From positions 68,350,583-68,414,582 of the forward strand of contig CM047808.1 in assembly GCA_026214975.1 (NCBI GenBank): DNA of 64,000 bases, read 5' to 3'. A model generated the notes under the pieces. That model saw only the letters and a program-made list of their open reading frames with translations. It did not search any database and was not told the origin of the DNA. Position numbers and translations under genes: made by a program. The stretch is from Gentiana macrophylla. Its lineage: Eukaryota > Streptophyta > Magnoliopsida > Gentianales > Gentianaceae. Shown here in pieces: positions 46,970 through 56,489 of the stretch. The number at the start of each line of letters is the position of its first letter. The stretch's first letter is position 1.

Positions 46970-47365
46970 ACGAATAGGTATTAGCGGAATAAGTAGCAAC
47001 GCGAAACATTTTTCCTAGTTTCTTGAGGTCTTTATTTTCCAATATATTTATTTGAAAATTAAAACTTGAGTTTTTTATCTCACATTTTTTGAGAAACTTT
47101 TACCTTACATTTTAAATTCAAATAAAAGTCAATATGAACCACGTCTTAACTCTGATGACTCGTACTTGAATAAATAGAGTCAACCTAAAAAAAAACTGTT
47201 ATCAGGTTTAATTTATGTACATCCACTTTTGCCATTCATCATATTAGTATTTCTCTTTGGGACTAATTTTACTTCTAGCTACATGTGTCTATATCTTAAG
47301 AATATTTTGACATTTACACGCCTATATCCCTTGCTATTTTCAAATAATTTTCATATACCTTACAA
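46970..47365. other. AT-rich intergenic stretch
   Basis: No coding sequence, RNA gene or clear repeat is visible. This is the distal 5' flank of the MYB gene. Confidence 0.4.
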
Positions 47366-47473
47366 TGACCCTATATATTTCAAATACTTTAAATAATATA
47401 TAAATAAATAAACTTATCTATGAAAACGTATTTTAAAAAGATACTTCTCTTGATTTAGAGTTAATATGACTTT

Positions 47474-47596
47474 TTTTTTTTTTTTTTTCTGAAACGAAAG
47501 GAGGGAAACGGGGGAAGGGGTGATCGAACCCTGGACCTCTCACTTAGGCTAGGGTAAAACCCAGGTGGCTAACCACCTGGGATGAGCCTTAAGCTC
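47474..47596 (-). mobile_element. tRNA-derived SINE with target duplication
   Basis: Bounded by the exact 13-bp duplication TTAATATGACTTT (47461-47473 and 47597-47609). The minus strand carries an A-box-like TGGTTAGCCACCTGG, a B box GGGTTCGATCAC and a poly-A tail (the T run at 47471-47488). This order and the duplication are diagnostic of a SINE. It lies in unit 1 of the duplicated MYB 5' flank. Confidence 0.85.
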
Positions 47597-47760
47597 TTAA
47601 TATGACTTTCTTGATTTAATTAAAGTAAGTAAATTTTTATTTGTCATAATTGATGCACACGAAATGGCTGGTTCCCATGACCCTATTTCAAATACTTTTT
47701 TTTTTTTTAAGAGCTTACCTATGATAACGTATTTTCAAAACAAAAAAAAAAAAAAAAAAA

Positions 47761-48153
47761 TGAAAAATTAGGGATAAGGACACAATCAAAATATTATTAA
47801 GCAATGAACAACTACATATTTTTTATAGGGAAGGACAATGCGCATAATTTTTATAGCGAGAATGACAAACAGTGAATCCTTTAAAATCGGTGAATCTCAC
47901 TAGTGAATCTCAAATCAGTGAATTTCGACGATAAATTTGACAAATGAATCCCAAAATCGGTGAATCCCGACAATGAATTTTGAAAATTAGTGAATTTCGG
48001 CGATGAATTTAAGCAATGAATTTAAATAAATAATTTCGAACACAAGTGAATTTCGATAGTGGATAAATAGTTTTGTCGCTTTATCACAAAAGTTTAAAAG
48101 ATCATTCTTCTACTTAATTGATGAAATATTTTTGTCATTCTCTCCATTCCCCC
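47761..48153. mobile_element. MITE family R, copy 2
   Basis: An inverted relative of 9210-9606, sharing TTAGGGATAAGGACA, the CGGTGAATC/GTGAATTTCG array and TTGATGAAATATTT. The flanks are A-runs on both sides, so the duplication cannot be delimited. It splits unit 2 of the duplicated 5' flank about 80 bp upstream of the MYB start codon. Confidence 0.65.
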
Positions 48154-48230
48154 AAAAAAAAACTTGATTCAGAATTAATTAGAGGACTTTCTTATTTTAT
48201 TTTTTATTTTTTATAATTGATGCATCGCAA

Positions 48231-49219
48231 ATGGCTGGTGACAACACAGTATGGTCAACAGATGAAGACAAAGCATTTGAGAATGCAATGGTGATTTATG
48301 GTGGGGAGAATCCTATAGATTCATTTCCATGGGAAAAATAGCAGCAGCAATTCCGGGAAAATCGGTGGAAGATGTACAATACCATTATGAAATGTTAGTT
48401 GAAGATGTACAGAAGATAATTTCTGGGGCGATACCTTTGCCTTTTCAAGACATTGATGATGATGATGTGCAAGGAGATGAAGAAATGGTAACGAATGAGG
48501 GACGACACGATAATTCAATGAATATTCAGAAACATGACGACGATTATTCTGGATCATACCATGATGATGATGTAGAAGGAGGAGGAGGAGAAATGGAAAA
48601 GAAAAGGCGACAGAAAGGTAAAGGATGGATGGAAAGAGAGCACAAGTTATTTCTTATTGGTCTGCAAACGATTGGATCGGGCGATTGGAAGACTATAGCG
48701 AAAGATTTCGTAAAGTCGAAAAGCTCCACTCAAGTAGCTAGCCATGCGCAGAAGTATTTCATTAGGCAACAGCAACAGAACTCCATGAACCAAAAAAATA
48801 AACGACGACAGAGTATTCATGATATAACATTTGTCGATCCAAATGAAATCGAAGAAATTCTCAACATTGTTCAACCTGTTGCGCAGCCCACCGGAATAGT
48901 ATATGGTATGACTATAAACGAATCTGTCACTTGTTATGACATAAATTCCCAACATCATTATCAGGGACAAAACAGCACCACTGTTGCACAATCACTTGCG
49001 TTTCCGTACAACACAACAAATATTAATAAACCTGAAGAAACAACTACTTTAGAGATGTCTGGGGGGCTGTTAGAAAACGACACAACTACTTTAGGGATTT
49101 CTGGGTTGTTAGAAAACGGCATAAGCGATGATATTTCATGTCTCTTAAAGTCGTCGGATGAAGACATGCCCCTTTGGCTCGATGAACTGGATGTACCGGA
49201 AGGCCGGGGAAGCCTCTAA
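48231..49219 (+). CDS. MYB-related transcription factor, DIVARICATA/SHAQKYF class, frameshifted
   Basis: This is the only host gene in the window. The ATG at 48231 opens an N-terminal MYB/SANT repeat (VWSTDEDKAFENAMVIYGG...WEK) that runs into a stop at about 48340. The continuation IAAAIPGKSVEDVQYHYEMLVEDV is in the +1 frame, so one base appears to be missing in an A5 run at about 48334-48338. From the ATG at 48329 a 296-codon frame is open. It has an acidic linker, the second MYB repeat (KGWMEREHKLFLIGLQTIGSGDWKTIAKDFV) and the signature SHAQKYF, followed by RRQSIHDIT and a C-terminal region with two TTTLxxSGxLLEN repeats. The family are nuclear DNA-binding proteins, often in flower and hormone pathways. 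It may be a pseudogene, a sequencing error, or a protein lacking repeat 1. Confidence 0.88.
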
Positions 49220-49543
49220 AGGATGCCCTTTTGGCTCGATGAATCGAGTGTAGAAGCCTAGAAATTCTCTGTTTCTTGAAATAAGAAATAAGCTTGCCCT
49301 AGTCACATATCTTGATAGTTTGGCTTCTTTTTTTGTTTGGTTTTGCTTTGCATTTCTTGAATTCCCACAGCATTATCTTTGTTTTTCCCATTCTAGTTTG
49401 GGTAGGTTCTGATTTGAATATAATAAATTCATTGAAAAAAATGGTTTGAATTCCCCACAGCATCGTCTTTTTTGCTTTTCCCGGTCTAGGTTGGGTATGT
49501 TCGGATTTGAATATATTAAATTCATTGAATAAAATTGGTTAAA
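49220..49543 (+). repeat. 3' flank of the MYB gene with local duplications
   Basis: After the stop codon the last coding block is partly repeated (TTTGGCTCGATGAA at about 49172 and 49230). An 88-bp unit starting TTGAATTCC.CACAGCAT is duplicated (49358-49445, 49446-49533). No polyadenylation signal can be assigned with confidence; AATAAA-like sequences occur near 49422 and 49530. Confidence 0.6.
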
Positions 49544-49712
49544 GAGCACTGCTACAGCCACACCGTGTGTGCCACATCCGGCCACATCGGATGATCTGCA
49601 CCGTTGATCGGTGTTAGATCTATATTATAATATAGATCTAACACCGATCAACGGTGCAGATCATCCGATGTGGCCGGATGTGGCACACACGGGTGTGGCA
49701 CTATCATTTCCG
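49544..49712. mobile_element. Palindromic MITE (Mutator-like)
   Basis: A 169-bp element that is an almost perfect inverted repeat centred at 49627/49628 (arms GCCACACCGTGTGTGCCAC... and its complement, with one extra base in the right arm). It is flanked by an exact 9-bp duplication, TTGGTTAAA (49535-49543 and 49713-49721). A 9-bp duplication points to the Mutator superfamily. As RNA it would form one long hairpin. Confidence 0.8.
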
Positions 49713-49735
49713 TTGGTTAAAATGTTGCTTGGATC

Positions 49736-50729
49736 CAGGGCCGGTCCTACGTTTTTTAGGGCCGAAGCCGCTAAAAAAATTGTGCATGTGTACACAAAAA
49801 AAAATCGATCCGAAAATACAATTTTTTCTAATACATTCATATACAAACATCAAATTTATAATGCAAACACAAAACATACATATATATTAATACTAAATAC
49901 TAATTCAACAATGCTCTTGAAGCACATTTGGAGAAGCGAAATCACTAATCAATGTATAATCATCAATTTCATCAACCAATTTACGCTCAATCGATATTAT
50001 CGCTAACCCATTCAAGCGTTCTTGACTCATCGTGCTTCAAGATGGTTCTTTATTAGCTTCAACTTCAAAAACTCCGTTCACTGATGCAACCGCTACCGGA
50101 ATAGTCAATAATATTCGGTAAACAATCTCCGTGTTTACATAACTTAGATCAAATGTTTTCAAGAATTTCAAAATTTGGAGAGGTTCATCCGCTTTTTCGG
50201 CAAAAACATGTACAAGAAGTTGTAACTCATAATACAACTCTTCCCAATCAACATCCTCATGTTCACCATTTTTCAACTTTGTTGCAAGATTCTTACAAGA
50301 ATTCTTCAAACCTTCATCATCTTTTGCGCTTTCATTCAAATCAAACAAGAAGCCAAAATTTTTTTCATACTCGTGAAAAGCTTCAAATCTAGCTTTAAGT
50401 GAGGCAAGAGCTTGATCAACAATAGAAATGAAATATTCCACCCTAAAACTCTCTTCGGGAGAAAAAATTACTTGTTTTATTGGGTTGAATATTTTTTTAA
50501 AGAATCGGGCCTATATATAAATTTTTTATTGGGTTGGGTATTTTTTTAAAGAATCGGGCCTATTTGTTATCATCAATCGGAACTTTTAATATACGATTTT
50601 TTTTTAAATCGATCGGATTAACTCTATAAAAAAAAATTTCGGATAAGCAAAACATGTACCGATTGGGCCTATCGGGATTCATTGGGCCAAGCCGACTGGC
50701 TCGCCTGGCTTGTGATAGGGCCGGCCCTG
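49736..50729 (-). mobile_element. Truncated hAT element, copy 2 (inverted)
   Basis: The same element as 10705-11702 in opposite orientation: CAGGGCCGGTCCTACG to ATAGGGCCGGCCCTG. Flanks are CTTGGATC (49728-49735) and ATTGTTTG (50730-50737). These are the exact complements of the left and right flanks of copy 1, but each copy has one of each. Nearly identical sequence over about 1 kb makes the pair suitable for ectopic recombination. Confidence 0.9.
49905..50441 (-). pseudogene. hAT transposase C-terminal remnant, copy 2
   Basis: A 134-codon frame from the ATG at 50441, identical in its first part to copy 1. It reads through the position where copy 1 has a stop (VFAEKADEPLQILKFLKTFDLSYVNTEIVYRILLTI), but stops after ANKEPS, where copy 1 continues into the dimerisation block. 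The remaining codons to about 49905 are readable in the same region. The catalytic core is absent. Confidence 0.8.
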
Positions 50730-52934
50730 ATTGTTTGAGAGGTGTATCGTTTAATTCATTTTTTCTTAGAAGTCCGATCTTTAATATGATTTTCTACTGA
50801 TTTGATTTGTTACAGACTCTTCAGTTTAAGTGTTTACGTTTTGTTAAAAAGCTGTGAACTACTAATTACATCCTTTCTTGCCGGTTGTATTTTGTAAATG
50901 ACATATTTTGACTCTTGTGTTTGGTTATCTGCCATCTGGATTGACAAAATCCTTGACTCAGTTGTTGAGAGTACATGTATTGATCTGTGGATAGCAACTG
51001 TAAAGGGTTGAATAAATTTATGGTGCTTCTAAATGTTTCTGCAAATGTCTTCTTGATCCTTTACATGACCACATACAAACTAGTGTAGTAACTTCTCTTG
51101 TCCTCCACTTCTATTTCGCTTAGAGAAGCTGTAAATCATGTACAGGAATTAAATTCCTACTATAATAAGCTATTAATATGTTTATAAAATTCATGATTAG
51201 CAAAAATTGATTATTGTCATCCTAGCCTGGCATTGGCATGAGGCTTAAATGTATATCACATGGTTTATGTGTAATTTTAGTACCTAAGCAGCATCATGTT
51301 TCTTTCGTTTGTTGCAGTTAGCTACTATTATGATTATGTAATGTATTGTTTTGACAAACGTTGTTCCACGTCATTGAATGATGGTTGTCTACATAATGCG
51401 TTTTGTTCAGGTCTCCCAGAACGATGTATACTTGAATTTTGATGCAGCTAAGATTGTTCTGCCACCATTAATAGAGATGGTGATGGATCCCAGGGCTTCA
51501 TTTACAGTGCAAAAGTGTTATTGCCTACATTGAGGTTCCAAAGCCATGATGTCAAGTTCTTTATATATATATTCAACTCTATTCGGATAGTGAGGTCCAG
51601 TATATAGGGATAAAAAAGACCTTAAGTAGATTTGCTCATATTCACATAGTATTTCATTACTATTCGGTGAAACACTTCTCTGTTTTGCAGGACAATCCAC
51701 TACAATTGTCGATTCATACTACTTTTGAGATTGAAGAAGAAAGTTATGGTGTTTGGAGCATTGTCGGTGGCAAGGTCGGATATTGTTCTTTAATATGCTT
51801 TCTTCACGGTGACCCTCAATGTTTAGGTTGCTTTTTAACCTTATCTTGGGTCAAAGGGACCCGGATTCGGATGATATGCCGAAGAGGCTACGGTGACATG
51901 TGCTAGTGGTGCAAACGAGATCGTCTTGATTATAAACAAGTTCTTCAGGATTTTAAACAAGATCGTCAAGAATCTGAGTGTGATGCAGAACTCAAGACAC
52001 TTTTAGAGATGATTGCTCATTCACAAGATTGAGTTGTTTTTAGTGATTAAACTATTAGTATCTTAAATTTGTCCGTTAATCATGAATAATATTGATTTCA
52101 TTATTGAAATGTTATTTGACTAGATTATGAATAAAATGATTTGCTTCATTTTCATGATCTTGGTAGTATTTTTATTATTTATTCTATTGAAACATTTTTT
52201 TAAGAGAACATTTATATTATTGAATATAATTTTTTTAAATAATAAATATTGTAAAAATATGAAATATAAATTTTGTTATAAAGTCATTGCAACTATTGAT
52301 ACGTTGGTCATACATTTGACACAATAATTCGTTACAAATATAGTTAAAATTTGTCAAAAGATACTTTGTCACAATATTGTCATAAAATGACATCACAAAA
52401 TTAATTCAAAATTGTGGGGAAAAGTATCACAATTTTATCGCTAAATTTGATATCAAAATTGTCACAAGAATTCATCACATAATAATCACTAAAATTTTGT
52501 CACAATTTTATCGTACATATTAAATCACAAATTCATATCAAATTTGTAGTATATGGTTGTCACTATTTCAACAATAATATTGGTTTCAAAATTGTCGTAA
52601 TTTTTTGTCGCACATTCATCGCTATTTATGAAGCAATTTTGACACAACAATCCATCACAAACTTGTCGAGATTTTTTGTCACACATCCGTCGCAAAAAAT
52701 ATTTTTTGCCGCAGGTTCATCACCAAATTTTTTGTCCCAACTATGTCACAAAGTATGACTTTCGTCTCAATTTAGTCACAAAACGCAGTGACAATGTTAC
52801 TTTTGACACAAATATTTGCAACGGGGTGTTCCGTGACAGAAATAATTTTTGTCGCAAAATCGTCACAAACGAGCGTTAGTGACGAAATAGTGACGATAAC
52901 CGCCGTCACAAATCCGAGAAATTCTAGTAGTGTG
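50730..52934 (+). mobile_element. CACTA element, second half (separated by inversion)
   Basis: The right terminus GAGAAATTCTAGTAGTG (52918-52934) complements a CACTACTAGAA end. The 600 bp before it are dense in GTCACAAA/TTTGTGAC motifs (52290-52915), the typical subterminal repeats. The bases after the terminus are TGC, the complement of GCA after the terminus at 14309. The left limit here is hAT copy 2. The non-repetitive part (50730-52280) lacks a recognisable transposase. Confidence 0.75.
51410..52032 (+). other. Exon-like fragments within the CACTA element
   Basis: Intron-like 3' ends precede open segments: TTGTTCAG before GTCTCCCAGAACG (51411) and CTGTTTTGCAG before GACAATCCACTAC (51691). 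The second reads DNPLQLSIHTTFEIEEESYG. A last open segment (about 51906-52032) reads WCKRDRLDYKQVLQDFKQD...LLEMIAHSQD and then stops. I do not recognise the protein. Either a captured host gene fragment or decayed transposase exons of the CACTA element would explain it. Confidence 0.35.
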
Positions 52935-53117
52935 CACACACACATTGGCTAATGACTTGAATAGTGGTTAATGTGTTACTGATGGATATGAGTGGCATGA
53001 TCTTGATCTTGACTCAGTGGGGCATAGTAGTTTTTAATTAACTTGTATATTGATCAGAGTGTTATTTTCTTTTCGCCTTTTTTGCTCGGGACGATCAAAA
53101 GATAAGTGGGGGGTAGT
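52935..53117 (+). mobile_element. 3' non-coding end of element C with polypurine tract
   Basis: Homologous to the complement of 61221-61400 (CACACACACATTGGCTAATG, then TTGACTCAGTGGGGC, TTTTTGCTCGGGA). It starts exactly where the CACTA terminus ends. It supplies what is missing next to 14310. The polypurine tract AAGTGGGGGGTA (53104-53114) lies four bases before the LTR. Confidence 0.8.
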
Positions 53118-54542
53118 TGATAACGCTCTAAATTGTATCAATAATTATACCAATATTCACCCCAAATTCTCCTCAAGAGAGGATAGATAGACTCGTTATT
53201 ATGTGGAATATATGTCAAATGCTATGTGAGTGTTTCCAGGATCGTAATTCTGTATCTATACTATTTTCTTGATGTTTTGGTACTATTTTGCCTCGTTTTG
53301 CGTGTTTTGTAGGATTTACCAAAACTGGAGCATTGGAGAACGGATTTGGACCGAAAGAAGTAAATTGGGCCAAGTGATTGAAGTCCAAGAAAAAGGAGAA
53401 AAGTAGGCCCGGTAACCCGAGGGTTAGGCCTAGTAAACCGGCGTCTTGTGGAGCACGTAATTGATTCTGCCGTATTATCTAGGTCGGTTAGGGTTTTTGA
53501 GAATCTAAAGTCGGTCATTGTATCTATATAAGGCCGCATTTACAGATAATTGAATAAGTTCTCATAAGAACTCAATTATATTCAATTTTATTATTATGAA
53601 ATAAAGTTTCTAGAGCTTTGGAGAGTTATTTTCTGTTTCCTCCCTTCTTCCATCGTCTCTAGCTTGAGTAGATCGAGCTAGATCTCAATTGTTGAAGGTA
53701 TGAAGCTTTGAACTTTCCTTTTTTTCTTCAATGTGGTAGATCTGTTCGTATTTATGTGTTTTAGTTAATCTGCATGTTTAACAACCCCATAATTTACTTA
53801 TTTTAATCGTATTGAGCAATGTAGATCCAGAAATTAGGAAAAGCAGCCCCCGGTAACCCGGCGGTCTATACCGGTTTACCGAGGCATATTTTAGAAAACC
53901 TAAACTGGGATTCATTACAGCTACGTTGAACGACAGGAATAATTAAAACGAGTAGTAGGTCTAGCTTTGTCTAATATTCGTAATTAAATGTAAATTAACA
54001 TGAAGGACCACAAGTGAAGTGTTAATTAGGACATAGTCTTGATGGACCCTAGGAACGTGCTGGTCAATGTTGACAGCTATCTAGGCGGGTTAGCGGTATG
54101 AGTTAGCGTTCAATATCGGCAATACTAGTTCTTTATGCGTATGGCTATTACCGACCAATTAAGGAGGGTAGCTTGCTTATAGATTGTCTGCTTCCATTGT
54201 CGGAGTAGATAGGGTTAGGAATTGCACCCGTAGCTGATAAATATGATAATAATCATTAAATGCTCACGAATCAAAGGAAATTATGTGGGGAAGTAAACGT
54301 AACGATTAACTAATCCAAGTTAGTAGATCGGTGAGGAGAGGAGAGAGTATACCAAGTTTGTTTTCTTTTATGTTATTGTTGGTCAGTGACCACCTCTATG
54401 TTGCTTTTTAATTAGGTTAGAATCGTTTATACTTATAAGTTGCATTGTCTTTGTGGGATCGACCTTGACTCGCATTTACTATACTGCGATGTACCTAGTA
54501 TTCTTGCTAGTAATATCGACGTTAGTGATTTACACGCCATCA
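53118..54542 (+). repeat. 3' LTR of element C
   Basis: 1425 bp, TGATAACGCTCTAAATTG to GATTTACACGCCATCA. Dyads CCCGGTAACCCGAGGGTTAGG (53404-53428) lie about 100 bp upstream of the TATA sequence CTATATAAGG (53524-53533). It is followed by GCAGT (54543-54547), matching the complement of ACTGC beside the 5' LTR at 41403-41407. Confidence 0.9.
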
Positions 54543-55130
54543 GCAGTCGAGTCCGCCAGAGCTCGATGGCCAACCACGAGCCGAAACCACAGAAACAAAA
54601 AGCGACCGGAAAATTGTTGGTAATATACGTGGACGGAGCATCCAAAGAGTGTGGATCACGGAGCCTGTATTGTCTTATCTCGAGCCCGAACAATCGAAGA
54701 AATTGAGAAAGCACTCTGATTTGAGTTCGATTCCTCCAATAATCAAGCAGAATACGAGGCAGTCATAGCCGGCCTCAAACTCATGAAAGAAATGAAAGCA
54801 GACAGCGTCGAGGTCTACTATGACTCGCAACTGGTGGTCAACTAGGTATCAGGAGATTACGACACACACTGTGACATTCTAAGTAAATACAGTGATGCCA
54901 TCAGGCAGTTAAAAAGAGGGTTCAATTATTGCGAGTTCAGAAGGATTGTTAGAAAGGATAATCTCAGGGAAGACGTCCTGTCAAGGTTGTCGAAGGGAGA
55001 AGAATTCGCTGATCCCTCTATAATGGTTGAGTATCTAACAGCGCCTTCTATCGACAGAGACAGGATCATGGATATTGACGAGCGGGCACCACATCAAGGC
55101 TGTTTTGATGATAGTAAAGCATATATCGAA
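54543..55130 (+). pseudogene. Archaeal-type RNase H (aRNH) of element F
   Basis: A second, plant-type RNase H domain that marks Tat-lineage gypsy elements, between the normal RNase H and integrase. Pieces in shifted frames: IYVDGASKE (first catalytic D), FDSSNNQAEYEAVIAGL (E), VEVYYDSQLVVN (D), and EDVLSRLSKGEE (last D). There is a stop within QLVVNQV. It begins right after the LTR of C, exactly where the pol fragment at 41403 breaks off. Confidence 0.8.
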
Positions 55131-55138
55131 TCAGGCTA

Positions 55139-56333
55139 GTTACCTCCGGATAAAAATGAGGCTCGCTCTCTCCAGAAAAGAGCAGCAAGGTACACCGTCC
55201 TAGAGGGGATCTTATATAGGAGATCAATCACAAAACCCCTGCTCAGATGTGTCGGCAAGGAAGAAAGTGAATAGATCCTGGCAGAGTTGCATCAGGGAGA
55301 ATGTGGCGGACACCCTGCTAGTCGATCCCTAGCTCAAAAGGTTATATCCGCGAGGATACTGCGGCCGATGATCTTACAAGACGCCGAGATCATAGTCAAG
55401 ATGTGGCCAGTATGCCAAAAAAATTTAGATATACCGCGATTGCCTTCGGTAGAACAGAGCATAGTGGTAACAGCCTGGCCATTTGACATTTGGGGTTTAG
55501 ACCTCATTGGCCCGTTCCCGACCGGAAGAGGTAGCTGCAAGCTGATCATAGTAGTAGTAGACAAGTTCACCAAGTGGATCGAAGCAAAACCTTTGGCAAA
55601 AATAGGAGCTAAGGACGCAGTCTATTTCCAACACGACCAGATATGGCCGAGATTCGGCAGTCGTAGAGCGGTCACAGATCACAGACCGTAATTCAGGAAG
55701 GAGTTCTCAAGTTTTGTAGGGATTACAACATCAAACACTGGTAGTCCTCAGTAGCTTACCCACAAGGCAACGGCCAGGCAGAGGCCGGGAAAAATCAAAT
55801 AATTAAGATGCTCAAGAAAAATGTGAGCGATTGCACAACCATATCAGATTGGGTCGACGAGCTTCCCGCCATCCTATGGTCGCTCCGATCTACGGTGAAA
55901 ACCCTCACAGGTCAAACTCCTTTTGCGCTCACATATGGATCTGAGGCCATGACCCCAATTGAGATGGCACTTCTAAGTATTAGGGTTACAAAGCACAATC
56001 CTGAGGAGAACGAGCTCAACAAGAAAATTGAGCTAGACTTGGCAGAAGAAAAAGAATATCAACTTACCATAGGCCCGTGAACTACAAGAAGTTCACCAAG
56101 AGATTTCATGATAAGAGAGTCCGGGGTCATTATTTCAAAGTTGGAGATTTCGTCCTCTACCATAGAAGGGCCGTAGGACTCGAGCTGATAGAGTCAAACT
56201 GACGTGAATTGGGAGGCCCCATTATCAAATTTCTAGAGATCAAAAAGGAACATATGGTATGAAAGACAAGGACGACTATGAGCTTAATAGTCCTTGGCAC
56301 GTGGATCACCTGAAGAGGTATTACATGTAAGGA
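55139..56333 (+). pseudogene. Integrase of element F
   Basis: Tat-type integrase. The zinc-binding part has ELHQGECGGHPASRSL (two H) and KMWPVCQK, where the first of the two expected C residues is lost. The catalytic core has D in GLDLIGPFPTGRG, a degraded second D block (VTDHRP) and E in GQAEAGKN (about 55770). The C-terminal part (55808-56080) has LPAILWSLRSTVKTLTGQTPF and LTYGSEAMTPIEM, ending with a GPF-like region near 56210. Stops at 55689 and elsewhere make it inactive. Confidence 0.85.
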
Positions 56334-56489
56334 GGAGCATGTGGACACAGCCATGACTATGTTTATGACATACATGAGTCGGCGTTTTGCTTTTTGGTTT
56401 ATGGCTCTTCATTTCAATGTTTACGACATTAATGAATACGCTTTCTCGAAGTACTTTTATTTCCACAAAATCAGATGGCCACACCCTTT

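Larger units (their letters stand above)
47366..48240 (+). repeat. Tandemly duplicated 5' flank of the MYB gene
   Basis: Two copies of a unit of about 170 bp, ending with the initiator region ATAATTGATGCA...GAAATGGCTGG. Unit 1 is 47366-47473 plus 47610-47671 and unit 2 is 47677-47760 plus 48154-48240. Shared landmarks: ATGACCCTAT, TTTCAAATACTT, TATGA.AACGTATTTT, CTTGATT. Unit 1 is split by a SINE and unit 2 by a MITE. The ATG of unit 1 (47664) leads only to a short frame; the ATG of unit 2 (48231) starts the gene. Confidence 0.75.

Noticed and set aside
47520..47596. tRNA gene-like B box and A box on the minus strand
   Set aside because: Poly-A tail and an exact 13-bp target duplication show it is a SINE, and no cloverleaf can be drawn.
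54543..54720. Open plus- and minus-strand ORFs of about 90 codons overlapping the aRNH start
   Set aside because: The plus frame is the decayed aRNH and the minus frame is its shadow.
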